Shown: positions 22,518-34,142 of the stretch, piece after piece
How positions within the stretch are numbered: the first letter of the stretch is position 1
Layout: each line of letters opens with the position of its first letter
Assembly: GCA_905221605.1 (NCBI GenBank)
Contig: CAJNDS010000256.1
Location: 55,077-119,076, forward strand
Direction: 5' to 3'
DNA length: 64,000 nucleotides
Source: Symbiodinium natans
Lineage: Eukaryota > Sar > Dinophyceae > Suessiales > Symbiodiniaceae
Made by a program: the position numbers and the translations under genes
Notes under the pieces: model-generated
Database searches by the model: none
Seen by the model: the letters and a program-made list of their open reading frames with translations, nothing else
What the model was told of the DNA's origin: nothing

Positions 22518-23288
22518 TTGCAGGCGGGTCGACTACCTTGGCCTCAGCGGCTGGGCGTGGCGCTCCTCGGCGACCTGACGTCGATCAATGGCAAGGCAGA
22601 CAGCGAGCCCTTCACGCTCCTTCTCCTCCAGCACTTCAAAAAAGAGGCTCTTGATCAACCTCGACTTGGCGCCCCTGCCCAGAAGGACTTCTCGACCGGT
22701 TCCTCTTCCACATGGCTGTCCCGAATGGGGCCAGAACGTGGGATCAAATGGCGGGGCGGGACACCTCCAGCCCCGCCAGCCTGGAAGTACGAGAAGGACG
22801 ACATGCGCGTGTTCGCTAAATGGAAGCGGAAGATTGCCAGATGGGAGCTGCAAATTGCACCGTTCATGCAGAAGAAGGAAGCAGCTCTACTCTTATACAA
22901 TTCCCTTACTGAGGAGTTGGAAAGCGAACTTGAGCATGTCCTTGAAAGTCGGTGTACTGCTCCGATGGAATCGACTTCATCCTCCCCCCTTGGAGTCACC
23001 GATTGCTCAAAAACGAGGCCCTTGGTGGCGGCGATGTATGATGAAGAAAGTCGTGGAAACCGTCTTCGTGATTGAGCAAGCCTTACCGTGCAGGACCAGC
23101 GACTGATACTTATCGGCGCGCAGCACAGCTTGGCATTCAATGACATCATGGACAGCATGACCGTGCAATTCCCCGAATTCCGGGCTCCTCCTCCAGTAGT
23201 AGGGCATGACGGCCAGCCAGTACGACCCAAAGGTGTCAGCAAAAGTTCCATTTCTTCTTCAGTGACGGCTCCATCCTCTTCGTCCTAG
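22518..23288 (+). pseudogene. Copia-like Gag remnant
   Basis: The frame from 22518 contains PAWKYEKDDMRVFAKWKRKI and QIAPFMQKKEAALLLYNSLTE (about 22785-22920), a helical, charged segment of the kind found in Gag of dinoflagellate Ty1/copia elements. After LEHV the frame shifts for about 100 bases; a GIDFILPP piece in another frame fits there. It returns at MYDEESRGN, hits an in-frame TGA at 23073, and continues in the same frame as QDQRLILIGAQHSLAFND to 23288. So there is one stop and at least two shifts. Upstream frames from about 22143 may belong to it. Not functional as it stands. Confidence 0.6.
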
Positions 23289-23614
23289 GGCGGCAAGAAC
23301 GGCCAGTGTCACTCCGGGGCAAGAAGGTCTGGTCGGACAAGATGGACACGCCGACAGCGGCCATCTGCAGGACATCAGCAAGGAGGATGCCTGATGGCGG
23401 AGAGGGCGGCCAGGACAACCGCGACGACCCCAGCGACGGGACAACGACAACGACGAGGAGGACACGCTCGAACACCTAGCACAGGTCTTTGACCGTGACG
23501 ACGCGTCGTTTACAATCCGGCAAACTAGGGCGGAAGTTTACCTCTGGCTCTGGCAGCGCCGGCAAGAAGTCCCCACAGGAGATGAAGCCAATGTGAACAC
23601 CTCCGGCCTCCGGC

Positions 23615-24260
23615 TTGGACCTCGCGGACGCTCGCGACAGCTTCGGCAACCCGTTCACGGCTAACGTGGCCGTCTTTCACGTCAAGGATAGCGCTCCTCT
23701 AGCCGGTCAATTGATTTTGGACACAGCTTGTCAAAGAACATGTTGCGGGCCCGAATGGTTCAAAGCACATGTGCAGATTCTGGACAGATGCGGCCTGCGC
23801 GTGCACAAGCGCAAGAAGGGCATGAAGGAGCACTTCCAGTTTGGAAAAGGCGATCCTTCGCCAGCTTTGTTCAGGGCACACATTCCATGTACCGTTGCAG
23901 GGCGCAAGATTTTCCCTGGCTACAAATCTGGAGCGGCGAAGTATGCATCGCCTGAGCCGTCAGGGTGCGGCTTTACCCGCCAGCTGTGCACATGTTTAGT
24001 GCTTCACAACCGCGGGGTGCGGATGGCCTCATCGCTCTCATCGATTTCTTGCAGGACACCACTCTTGCAGAGCCTCTCCATCTCGTGCCACTCGGCAAGG
24101 GCATCGAGGCGATCAAGCTCTTCGGCACTCACTTCCGGTTCTGCGGCATCTGAGAGCTTTGTGCACCTTCACCTTCACTTGCGCGCAGCTCATGCTCATA
24201 GTCCTCAAGTTGTTCTTTCAGCCCCAAGCTTGGACATCCCGCCGCAGGCTTTCCCTTAAA
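23615..24260 (+). pseudogene. Copia-like aspartic protease remnant
   Basis: The frame from 23615 encodes GQLILDTACQRTCCGPEW (about 23705-23758). LDTA at 23717-23728 takes the place of the D[ST]G active-site motif, and Cys follows as in many copia proteases of this type. It continues HFQFGKGD and IPCTVAGR, the expected strand-loop order. From about 23950 the frame turns to low-complexity Ser/Leu sequence, which is probably out of frame. It follows the Gag remnant by 330 bases. The integrase zinc finger and catalytic core expected next are not visible. Confidence 0.6.
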
Positions 24261-24772
24261 TGATGATCCGCGACCCTCCGGCATGGCTGACCGCTTGGCG
24301 CAGACTGGCTCCAGGCGCACACTTCGCAATTTGATGGAGAGCCTCTTCGTGGCGGTGAACGTTCGATTGGTCGATCCTCTAAGCGCTGGCCCTCTGCATG
24401 GGACAAGCAGGGCAAGCTCAGGCGGATCCGGACCAGTGCAACCATAACGATCTGCGTCGGTACGGAAATGCGCACGGAAGCTTCAGCAGGTGCAAGCTGT
24501 GCAGCTTCAAGTGGAAATGCCGATCAGCGCTCCTCTCGGTCATGTGTGCTGCCTCGTTCGGACTTTGTCGCCCATAGCTCACTCAACCAAACCCAAAGCA
24601 ACCTCATCGACGACGGCCCCGGCTACAGAAGCCTACTCGGCACCGTCTTCGGCGACCGACTGCCAATACCGGGCGAGCCCACGGAGTACGACATGACGGA
24701 GAATGACGACCTGGAGAACACCTACCGCCTACGACTGGGAGTTCGGTGAAGGCGTAGGAGAGCGAAGCGCAG

Positions 24773-25228
24773 GTGAACACGAGTTTATCAACGGCTTCTG
24801 TGACCGAAGGTCGTTCAGCCTATCAAGCAGTTTTTGGCCGACTTGATCTTCTCTCGGATTCAGTGGCATTGGCTTCCTCGCCTGCTGATGCTGCAATCCG
24901 GTCCGAACAAATTCGAGCTGAAGCCCTTCGTCACCTTGCCGAGTTCGCAGTGGACAAGGGCATCCGCAGGGCCCTCCTCAGGAAGACGAGAGCTACAGGT
25001 ATTGCGGATATATCTTCCCAGGAGAACCATGTGCATTTTGGCGATGGTGACGCAAAGGTCCACACAAGCGCGGCGGATGGGCCGTGGGACCCTTCTCACG
25101 TTGGCAGTCAAGCATGGCTAAGAACTGGCTCCACCACTGTCCTGGTCACGGCCGAGCCTGTGCCGGGGACGCCGCGTGCACTACCAGCACGCCGGACCTT
25201 CACAAAGTCAAGTCCCTGCAAACCTTGA
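24773..25228 (+). pseudogene. Copia-like integrase C-terminal remnant
   Basis: AYQAVFGRLDLL (about 24820-24855) is the conserved block closing the integrase core in copia polyproteins. It is followed by IRSEQIRAEALRHLAEFAVD and RRALLRKTR, the helical segment before the SH3-like C-terminal domain, which is only partly recognisable. The catalytic D-D-E part is missing, and no RT follows before the right direct repeat, so the element between 21.7 and 25.7 kb is internally deleted. Confidence 0.55.
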
Positions 25229-25539
25229 GTCGGCGCAGTTTGACTCAGCGGCGTTCGGCTCGGCACGTATGGAGACGCCTGACTACGTGAAGCCGTTCGA
25301 GAGCTACCCGGACGAACCTCAGCAACTGCCAGAAGTTCAACAGGAAGCAACGCAACCGTCGGGGGACGCTCTCGAAGTTCCAGACCAGCAAGGACTGCAT
25401 CCACAACCAACAGAAGGCGTCCGGAACAAAAAACAACAAAAGAACAACGCGCCCCTGGGCGAAGGCCCACACGACCCCCGGCCCGCAAGTGCGTCCGGAA
25501 AAGACAACAACGCGCCCGGAGTTTTTGTTTTTTGCTCGG

Positions 25540-25745
25540 CCGGCCGTGTCCCGAACAAGAAAAAAACGCGCCCCTGGACGAGATTATAAGAGGTTTTCCT
25601 ATATAAAACTTGAGATAAATAGGAATCCTTTCGAAGTTAAGAGGAATCTTATTGAAATTCACACGAATTCTTTATGATGCACTTTAATCGGAAACGTATG
25701 AAGATTTAGGAGTTCTTTAAATTAACAAGAATATTACCCCCAACC
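25540..25745 (+). repeat. Direct repeat, right copy (possible LTR remnant)
   Basis: CGGCCGGCCGTGTCCCGAAC, CGCGCCCCTGGACGAGAT, ATAAGAG, AGGAATC units and CACTTTAATCGGAAACGTA parallel 21691-21960. A shorter partial copy of its start lies at 25410-25460. Confidence 0.55.
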
Positions 25746-28700
25746 CCCCCCCTTCTTTAAGCCGTGCAAGCTTTTTTCAAGGCGTATGAACGATTGAAAC
25801 CCATCATGCCACTTTTTTCAAAGCATATGAACGATTGAAACTCATGATGCCAGTTGTGTTTGCAAATTGGGCGGACGGGGGGGGGGGCTGCACCCCCGCC
25901 CCTTCGCCCCAACACCCTCGTTTTCAAAAGCTTGATTTCAACTCGTATGCGTCTTTTTGAAACCCATGATGCGAGCACTGTGTTTGCAAATAGGGGCTTT
26001 TTGAAGCTGTGCAAGCTTGCGAGCAAAATCTATAAGAGTTCCTGCGAAAAGGAGTACGAGTCCTATGGATGGGGGACTGGAGGTTTTCATAGGAAAACCA
26101 AAGAAAAATGGATCAGTTCCTATAAATATAAAATAAAGGGGAATGGAGGTTTTTGGGGAAAAGCAAGAAAGTCGACCAAATCCTATGAAAATTCAAAGGG
26201 AATGTAGTCTTTTCCGAAGAAAATCCAAGAAAACGGACGCATTCCGAACAAAAAAAACCGTGTTTTGTTGCTTTGTCAGCGAGAATATAGATAAATCCGA
26301 AGGTTTTTCACTTCGAAAATACAAGTATGCAGTAAAACATGAATAAATCGAGGTTTTTCTTTCTCTGGGCCAGCCGCGTGCCGAACAAAAAACAAACGCG
26401 TCCCGCCTGCCCCAAGTGTTTTTTTTTGCCGGGCCTGCCGCGCCCCGAACAAAAACAAATGCGCCCGGAGTAGTTTTTTTTATCGGCCAGCCGCGTGAGT
26501 TACAAAAAGGCGCGGAGAGCAAAAAACGTACGGAACAAAAACACTCTTACCTGCTTTGCGCTGCCTTGCCTTGCCTTGCCTTGCCTTGCCTTGCCTTGCC
26601 TTGCCTTGCCTTTCCTTGCCTTGCCTTGCCTTGCCTTGCTGCCTTGCATGGCTTTGCTTTGCTGGCTTTGCTGGCTTTGCGCACTTTGCGCACTTTGCGC
26701 CTTCCACCTTCGCGCCTTCCGCCTTCCGCATGTTGCCGGTTTTGCTTTCTGCTGGATTTTGTTTTTGTGCCTTTTTTACTTTCCGTGTTTTGGTCTCTTG
26801 TTGGCAGAGGTATGAGGGTGCGCTGGTCTCCCATCCGCCCCCCCTCCCCACCCTGCCAAGTTCAGTGAGAGAATTCGCACTTTCATTACATCTCCACCTG
26901 ATTTTGCCTGTTATACTCAACAGAAATTCTGATCGGGGCCCCAAAATTGTCAGCGCCTGTCAGTTACCACTGACTCTTCCACGGACCTCTTCCCCCACGA
27001 TTTGCGAGACACTTTGCCAGCAGCAACAAGAGCGAGAGCATGCGAGAGCTCTGCAGCTCTCCTAGGAGTTGGAAGACCGTGGTCTGCTTATCGTCCCAAG
27101 CTCGAGTTTTGCAGCGCCTTCGCAGTACTCTTCTTTCAGTCTTTCCGGGTGTGTGGGCATGCAGGTTTTGTGAGCTCATCTCGGTCGATGTCGACAAGTT
27201 CCGAGGCAAGCCTCGCGAAGCAAACAGTTTCGGCGAATGACGTGGCGAACTTCCCGAATCCTGAAGCTTGACTGAAGCCTGAAGCCTGCAGGATCCTGCT
27301 TCAAAGCTGAAAGTTGCGAACAAAAAAGTAGAGTTCTGTGCCGGGCAGGCTTGATGGTCGGACAGTTGCTGCTTGCTTGCAAGATGGGTGCAATTGGTGC
27401 AACATGGCGTCCTTTTCTGATCGGCGTACTGTCCGAGTGCTCGCAGAAGGTATTGACGCACGAGGAAGAAGCTGACATTCTTCAAGAGTTCTGTTCGCTT
27501 AGGCCAGAACTCTTTGATGTGCTTGTGATCTACTCAGCCATCGACAATAATTGCCTTTGCCTCGGCTCCTTCGCGTGATGGCGTGGGATTGGTGTATTCC
27601 GTGCGCTTCTTTCTCGCAGCAGGTCCAAAAGCGCTGCAGCGTTGCATGGAGGACACAAACGGAGTAAACGCATGTAAACGGACATAAACGGATGCCTAAA
27701 ATGTCTCAATTCTTGTTAAAGCACGCAGGAGCAGGGCCTCTCTCCAGAGGTGCCCCTTCTTTTCGGAGAGGCCGCGAAGGGTAAGCCGGGCAAGCCGGGT
27801 AACTACCAAAAGACCGGTCCTCGAAGGGGGTGCTCCACCATTGCGCCAAGAAGAATGCCCAGCGCCCAGATGTTGCAGAGTTTGTAGAAATCTCCACAAA
27901 AAGCCCTCAAAAACACCCACAAAAAACTCACAAAAATTAGAACATACCACAAAAGAACCCCTCTAAATCCCTACCAAAACCCCACCAAAACTTAGAAAAT
28001 AGATGGCCCCACACACTGTAGAGGTTGTAGATATCTCAGACTCGGCGCATGTGGATCAAGCCTCCAGGCCAGGGCAGCTCTCCAGATTTTTTGAAGGGTA
28101 AATTCCACTTTTTTGAAGACCCTGCGGGAAAAGCAGCGCTTGTCTGCACTCTCCGCCGCACTCTGCTCTGCACTTCGGGACCGCTGGGTCGCTGCGCGTG
28201 GAAGCGCATGGAAGCGCATGCACGGACGCACATGGAGGCGCATGGCGTCTTTTTCTGAGAAGAATCGCGGCGTGTGCGACGAGACGAGACAAGCTCTCTG
28301 CGTGCGATCTTATCGTCCGAACTCCGAGGCAAAAAAAAAGACCGCACTCAGTCAGAGTGAGAGCACTTCGCGGAGAGCACTTCGCTCAGAGCACTTCACT
28401 CATAGGGGAGTGCCCGAACTGAGGCAGACATCTGTGCGCCGGGCGGCCAAGATTACAGGTTCTTACACTTCGAAGAGCCCCCAACAAAGTTCAGAGACAC
28501 AGAGAGACACCTCAAATCACTCAACCCTCAAGCTCTGCCTTGTTCGGCTTTCTTGAGATTTTTGTTACCCAGTTCCTAGCTGGACGCAGCTAGACCATGT
28601 TCGGCCTGAACGAAGGGCCGGGAGAGCAGTGTATAGCTGTCTGGCGTGGGTACTGTGAGAGTGGTAGGGGATGTGTGAGCGGTGAGGGTGTGGGTCGTGT

Positions 28701-30490
28701 GTGCGGTGTGGGCGGTGTGGGCGGTGTGGCGGTGTGGGCGGTGTGGGCGGTGTGGGCGTGGGCTGACGCCCTTGAAGAGGGCCGGGGAGCAGCTACTTAA
28801 GGGCTGGAACGTGCGGCGGGGGGGTGCTGTGAAGGCGATGTAGGGGAAAACGTAAGGGCGGTGCGTGCAAGCGATGTACACAGCTCAACTGGATAAACGG
28901 GGCTGGGCGGCAGGAGTGCCGCGCAGTGGGTGTGGGGGGGGCGATGGCGCTGTCGGAGGTGAGGGCGGAGGCTATTAGTGGAAAAGGGTGCTTCGCGAAA
29001 CGGGCGAAACGAAGGCTTAGGCGGATACAGTTGTTCGTGTACTTGTTTGGATGCTTATGTTCACACATTCATGTTTATGTTTTTGCAGTTTCACCTCCCT
29101 CTCTCTCTCTCTCTTTTTCCCGTGGCGCCCTCCCAATTTTCAGCAATTTTCAGGGACTTCCTGGTCGAGCAGCTGGGCGCAGATGTCACCGTGCTCGACC
29201 AGGAGGAGTTCGGTGCATGTATTGCTCCTTGCATTTGCTCTCAGTGTGGCGCAAGTTCTTATATTGAGCAATCAGGGACTCTGAGAACTCTGAGAACTCT
29301 GAGTGTTTTTTTGGTGAGGAGAAGACGCCGGCGCAGGTCGCAGCAAGGCTGAAGCACAAGGCGATTCCCTCTGCGGTGCACTGGTGTCGTGAGCTCCCTG
29401 AAAGTCACCGCCAACTCTGCCGAGTTTCTGCATTTCTGCGCGTTGCTCACACAGTCCACTGGCATTCTACCGAATTCTGCAGTGCGACCGGCAGGAGGTG
29501 TTCTGGGCAGTGATCAAGCATGGCAGCATCATCACCGACCAAGACGTCTTGCCCAAAGAGGCACTGGAGAAACGCACTATGCAGAATGCAAAGCATCGAT
29601 ACCCAAATCGCCCGGGAAAGTTAGACATCCAGGACCGTAGAAATCTACCAGCCCAAGACCTAAACCTTAAAACGACACTATGCCAAACGTACAGTTCAAC
29701 ATGTGGCTCGCGCATCGGCTGTTGATTTGGGCCTGTTGCCGAACTCTAGCCGGATTCCAGCCGAATGACAGATGCGAGGCGCAATCCGTCCGGAGCAGGA
29801 GCAAGCGACGCGTCCAGGCGAGAGCAGAAGAATTCGTGAAGGTTCTGAGAAGATGGGAAGATTCCGAAGATTCCGAAGATTCCGAAGCTTCCCCCTTGCG
29901 ATTTAGGGCAAGAATTCAAAAAAAAAAACCTTTCCCCTTTTTCGAGGTCAGCAGCTCGGGCTCCTTGGAGGCTCCTCTTGTCTGTGTTGGGCTGGTTGGG
30001 CTCTTTTGCATGCATGTCTCTAAGACTCTAAGTCTTCTCAAAAACCTCAAAAACTGTGTCTGCTGCGGGCAGGAGGAGCTCTTTGGTCAGCGAGATGGAA
30101 GAGATGGAGTAGGGGGAGCTTGGTCGGGCCTGGAGCTCCGGGAGCGGCTCCAGCAGAGCGGCCCGGGAGCCGAGCTTGGAGAGCTTTGAAGAGAGGACGC
30201 TACAAACAGACACACAACGCGTTCTTTTCTTCCTCTATGAGTGACTTTATGAGTTCTGAGAGAACTCGCGGAGAGCAGAGCGCTCGGAGAGTGTCTCCCC
30301 CCCTCTCTCTCTCATTTGGATTCCCTTCTCTTCCTCTCTCTCGCTCTCGCTCTCTTGCTCTGTGTCTGAGAGGCCTCAGCCTGGGCCGCTACGGCCGTGA
30401 GGGCCAGCCGCGGGGAGAGGGCACTTCCGGTTCTTTCGCGCTGTCTCTCTCAAAAGATGTGATATATATATATATATGTATATATTTGTA
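25746..30490. other. Repeat-rich stretch with no assigned gene
   Basis: Includes CATATGAACGATTGAAACCCATCATG direct repeats (about 25785-25850), another piece of the GCCGAACAAAAAACAAACGCG family (26350-26540), a TTGCC pentamer run (26556-26640), CCCACAAAAA-type degenerate repeats (27890-28010, related to 15590-15800), a GGTGTGGGC run (about 28690-28760) and CT runs (29098-29115, 30300-30350). Short exon-like pieces occur at about 29140-29220 (FRDFLVEQLGADVTVLDQEEFG) and 29480-29625 (CDRQEVFWAVIKHGS, after CTGCAG). I cannot assign them. Confidence 0.5.
26556..26640. repeat. TTGCC pentamer tandem repeat
   Basis: About sixteen units with one TTTCC variant. A shorter, looser run is at 21615-21650. 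The repeated ALPCL/KARQG frames are artefacts of the repeat. Confidence 0.95.
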
Positions 30491-30497
30491 TGTATAC

Positions 30498-30717
30498 TGT
30501 GAAGTCGACCAGCACTGGTCTTGCCTTAAACCAAAGCACAGGCGGTCACGCTGCTTTTGACTTCGTGGGTCCAAGCTCGGTGTGAACCTGCGGCCTAGCG
30601 TCCGGTTGGACCGCTCTGCAACCTAAAAGCTACAGAACGAAACTACCGTGCACAAAGGGCACAAGTCTAGTCTCATACTTGAGCCAAAAATTTGCATTCA
30701 TACGAATTGCAAAACTA
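30498..30717 (-). mobile_element. SINE-like dispersed element with spliced-leader-like string
   Basis: Read on the minus strand it starts TAGTTTTGCAATTCGTA, contains TTTTTGGCTCAAG (30678-30690) and GGTCCAACCGGACGC, and ends GGTCGACTTCACA. It is then followed by a TATACATACA/TATATA microsatellite (about 30455-30497). The + strand element at 42790-43004 has the same blocks in the same order at about 70% identity by eye. A short unit with a defined end and simple-repeat tail is SINE-like. The string matches the 3' part of the dinoflagellate spliced leader. A Pol III promoter is not convincing. Confidence 0.6.
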
Positions 30718-32150
30718 ACATGAAAGTGAAAGCATGGCGATCTGCCGAGTCCTAATGCATCACAAAGCAGAAGATGCATATGCACTCATGTCAGCTCACA
30801 TTCGCCCCTCAGCCGAGGCTCCGGTGAGTGACTTCAGCCAAGGAGGGAGGGCGTCCGTCGCGGCTTTGGGCGCAAGCCCGCAAACGTTTGCACGCGAAAC
30901 GAGACGACCCTGACGAGAAACCCTCCTAAACCAGCCTAAACCAGGCGGCCTTCGGTGGCACGACCAAAGTCGAGGCTCTCTTGCACAGTTGAGAAAACAC
31001 AGGTAATCACGCCCTCCTGTACAGTGTCTGGACAGTCATGTTGTTAGGTAGTTCTCTTGAGCCGGCTACTGCAATAGAAGTTGCAAGAACTACCGACCTG
31101 AATCTTATTTGGCTCAAGACAAAACAAGCGTCTTGCATACTGTTTTGTCTGCTTACTGTTTGTGCGGTACTTCCCCTCAAACAGCTGGTTAACAGCCTCA
31201 GCTGTAACTAACTTCGCGGTTCGTAAGTGAGTCCAGAGCCACTTGCGAGCCATATTCGTGTTTGCTCCCTGAGGGTTGAGCTTCAGATTGTGATCAGCCG
31301 TAGTTGGTTGGTCGAGGGTTCTGTAAGGTGCCCTGCACTTTTACTCCCTTTGTGTGCCCGAGCCAAGCACCAAGGTTGAGTATTGCCTTTCCGTATCTTG
31401 CATTCCATATCTGTTCCTGTGCGGGCTTGCTTGCCTCCAGGATTCCATCACAACACTTGTGCCCCACTATCCTCCGTGAGGTACTGGATCGTCTTCTCCG
31501 CCGCAGCATCGAGGAGACGCTTGCGTCGCTTGCATCTTCTGCATTGTGGGTTGTGTGGGTGCAAGCCTCCTTCCCATACATCCCCCAACAACCTCTCCTA
31601 AGACCCGTTCACGGTCAAGGGTGGCTAGGCCTTGTGGTTGTTTGGGATTCGGGTTTTAGCACTCCCCGACAGTAAACGGTCCCTGCCCTGCTGTCTTTAC
31701 CCTTCCATTCGAAAACCCGAGTGTTTCCCTATCTCCTGTAGCCCGAAAACCAAGAAGAGCACGGCTTCAGTTGATTGATTGGGCTCGGATTGCTTGCCAC
31801 CTTGCATTCGCGCGCAACTGTGTGGGCTCCAAGCCTCCAGTTTTGCACCCAAAGGCTACCTCTTGCTAGGGTGTTAGCCCAGGCACAGCACAGAATAGGA
31901 TGACAGAATCATACATATAACCTGATACATCCTTTTGTGTTCGTGCCATAGCTCACTGCACTTCGCTGCGCTGATCTGTTGCATGACAGTGTTGAGTGTT
32001 GGCAAGAGCCTGATCTTGTTGGCATCCATCGGCTGGCGACCCTGAGCCGCCGAACGAGCGGAGCAAAGGCCAATCGTGTGCGCAAGTCCGTGTGCCTTCA
32101 TCTCCTTCATCATTGGATCCACGTTTTGGTGCATCTCTCTTGGAAGCTTG
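30718..32150. other. No recognisable gene; one spliced-leader-like string
   Basis: TTATTTGGCTCAAG at 31105-31118 (+) shares its last 11 bases with the dinoflagellate spliced leader. It may mark an old retroposed mRNA, but no coding frame follows that I can name. Frames on the minus strand at 31294-31581 and 31874-32245 are open without known domains. Confidence 0.4.
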
Positions 32151-32159
32151 GTTTTGCGC

Positions 32160-32900
32160 CCAACAATACATCTTTTCGGAGAAAGTTGGATCGGGCAATT
32201 GATCGTTTTGAGCATACGATAAATGACGATAAATCCCGAAACCATTTGACTCGTGGATATTCCATCTTTGGACCCCGTGACGAGTGGACAGACTCAGAGG
32301 ACGGCTCACAGGTTGACCCCATAGAGGTCGTTGATTTGGCTTCTGACTCGGAAGACGAGCCTGTGGTTGTGGCTGAATTGTCTCCGCCGCGATCGCGTTC
32401 ACCTGTTGCCAAGGCCCATCCTCCTGAGCCCCCGCGTCCAAAGGCCAGACCTACACATCCTCCTGAGCCCCCACCAAGCGCGTCACCGGCGGCAGCAACA
32501 GATATCATTGGCGCTCACCGATACTGGCGAGCCAGTGACATTGCTCAGGTGTGGCTGGGACGTGTAGTACAGTCGGTCCTTTCGTTGGATTTTAATCTGG
32601 TGTTGAACGCAGCGCGTGATTGATAATCTTATCTGGTGGACGGATCAGGCCGCGCGTTCAGCAGGATATCCCTTTGAGATTCCGGTCTTCATCCCCTCTG
32701 AGAAGACGGGCCCGAACTCCAAAGCACGCCTTCTGACATCTCTGCAGTCTTGCGCTGGACGCTGCACCTGGGCCCACGTCGACGACAACGTTGGCATCAT
32801 CCGTGAGGTGCGGAATCGGACATCGGTCACTGCCGTGAACTTTCCTCCAGCGTCGCCAGAGAACCTGCTCGATCTCGCGCGTCGTCGTCGCCTGTTGTGA
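32160..32900 (+). pseudogene. Upstream (Gag/linker) part of a copia-like polyprotein, frameshifted
   Basis: A frame to 32623 holds FEHTINDDKSRNHL, an acidic VDLASDSEDEP stretch and Pro-rich linker (RSRSPVAKAHPPEPPRPK), then IGAHRYWRASDIAQVW. The following frame (32616-32900) holds LLTSLQSCAGRCTW and GIIREVRNRTSV, and ends at a TGA in the same frame as the protease region beginning near 33009. Linker plus adjacent protease/integrase make it part of the same element; the individual domains are not identified. At least one shift and one stop break it. Confidence 0.45.
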
Positions 32901-33008
32901 AAATGTCGACATCGACGCCAGACAGTTCTTCCTTGCAGATTACAACCTCTAGTGACACTCCTCCCCGGGACTTAGCCTTACCTGCCCCACGCACTCAGGG
33001 TTCACGGG

Positions 33009-34142
33009 ATGGTTCCAGGGGCTGCGCCAGTCTCAAATCCCAAGTTGGATCTGGAGCAAACTTGTCCTGAGCTCACAGGTTTGAAGGCCAATGTGTCTAG
33101 TCATAGAGATGCCGAATCCACTTTCCTCGCACGTAGTGGGTTGTCGGCATTCTTTAGGTGGTTTTCGGGTTGGTTTACTGTTCTTAGTTCGACTACAGTG
33201 CCTGCCGTTTTGCCAAAGGCTACAGAGGTAGCATTGCCAGGGTATCAACCAGGACCCTTTCAGCTCGAATGGATTGCAGATTCCGGAGCCGGTCGAAACC
33301 TGACGTCTCTCCAAGCACTTGAGCGTCCAGGGATTCCGCCTGATGTGGGCCTTCAAGCCTCGCAGGCAGAACAACCCATCCAGTTCTCCACAGGCAATGG
33401 CGTTGTCGCATCGCGCGAGGTTTTGACATGTGAGGGCCAAGACTTCGGCCGAAACACAGCAGACCTCATGAACGATTGTCCTGTAGCAAGGTCTATGGGT
33501 GAGATAGTAAACGGTGGCCAGTTGCCTTTCTTGTGGCTCCCTGGTCAGTTGCCCTGCTTTCTCAAAACCGGTGACCACGCGCAAGCAGATCTTAGTGGAG
33601 CTTTGTGTGCTGACCGTGTTGAAGGGAACGTGCCCATTTTCAAGGAACAGGTTTCTTTCGCCGTTGCTGCGCACGCGCCGCCCGCTAAGGCAAGCGCTCC
33701 TTCTCCATCTCCGTCTCCTCTGCCAGCTCCCGGCGAAGGCCCCGCAGAGCCTCCTGGTCGAGCGCCCCCAGAAGGGGAAGTCGCGGAAGCAGACTCCGAT
33801 GCTGGTGAAGAGCCACTGTCCAAAGACGTGCGCCTTGTACGCGAAGCGGCCTCGTTGGAGCATCGCTTGGCGCATTTCCCTAAGAACCCAGCTTGTCGCA
33901 TCTGTGCGCAGTCCCGCATGTATCGCAAGAAGGTCGAGAAGCTTCGGCGCGACCCTTTAAGCGACCGCGGCGCGCTTCCTGAAGTTGAAGAGTTTGGGGA
34001 ACGCGTTGCTGCAGATGTGATAATAGTGACAAAGGCTAAGGACGGGACCGACCCAGCACACAGGGGAAAGTTCGATCCTTCTGCTGCTCCCGGCCTGTTT
34101 GCCGGATGGCGCCTAGACAGTGGTCCAGAGTCCTATGCCTGA
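33009..34142 (+). pseudogene. Copia-like protease and truncated integrase
   Basis: Frame of 377 codons. LEWIADSGAGRNLTS (about 33267-33310) is an aspartic protease block with D-S-G. FSTGNGVV and VNGGQLPFLWLPGQLPCFL follow as in copia proteases. After a Pro/Ala/Glu-rich linker, EHRLAHFPKNPACRIC (about 33857-33905) is the HHCC zinc finger of integrase, and FGERVAADVIIVTK (about 33990-34035) starts the catalytic core with the first Asp. The remaining core is gone: the frame passes directly to KFDPSAAPGLFAGWRLDSGP, the block after the core. About 150-200 residues with the second Asp and Glu are therefore deleted. Junction with inverted RT sequence at about 34140. Confidence 0.65.

Noticed and set aside
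26480-26944. Minus-strand frame with KARQG repeats
   Set aside because: It is the translation of the TTGCC pentamer array.
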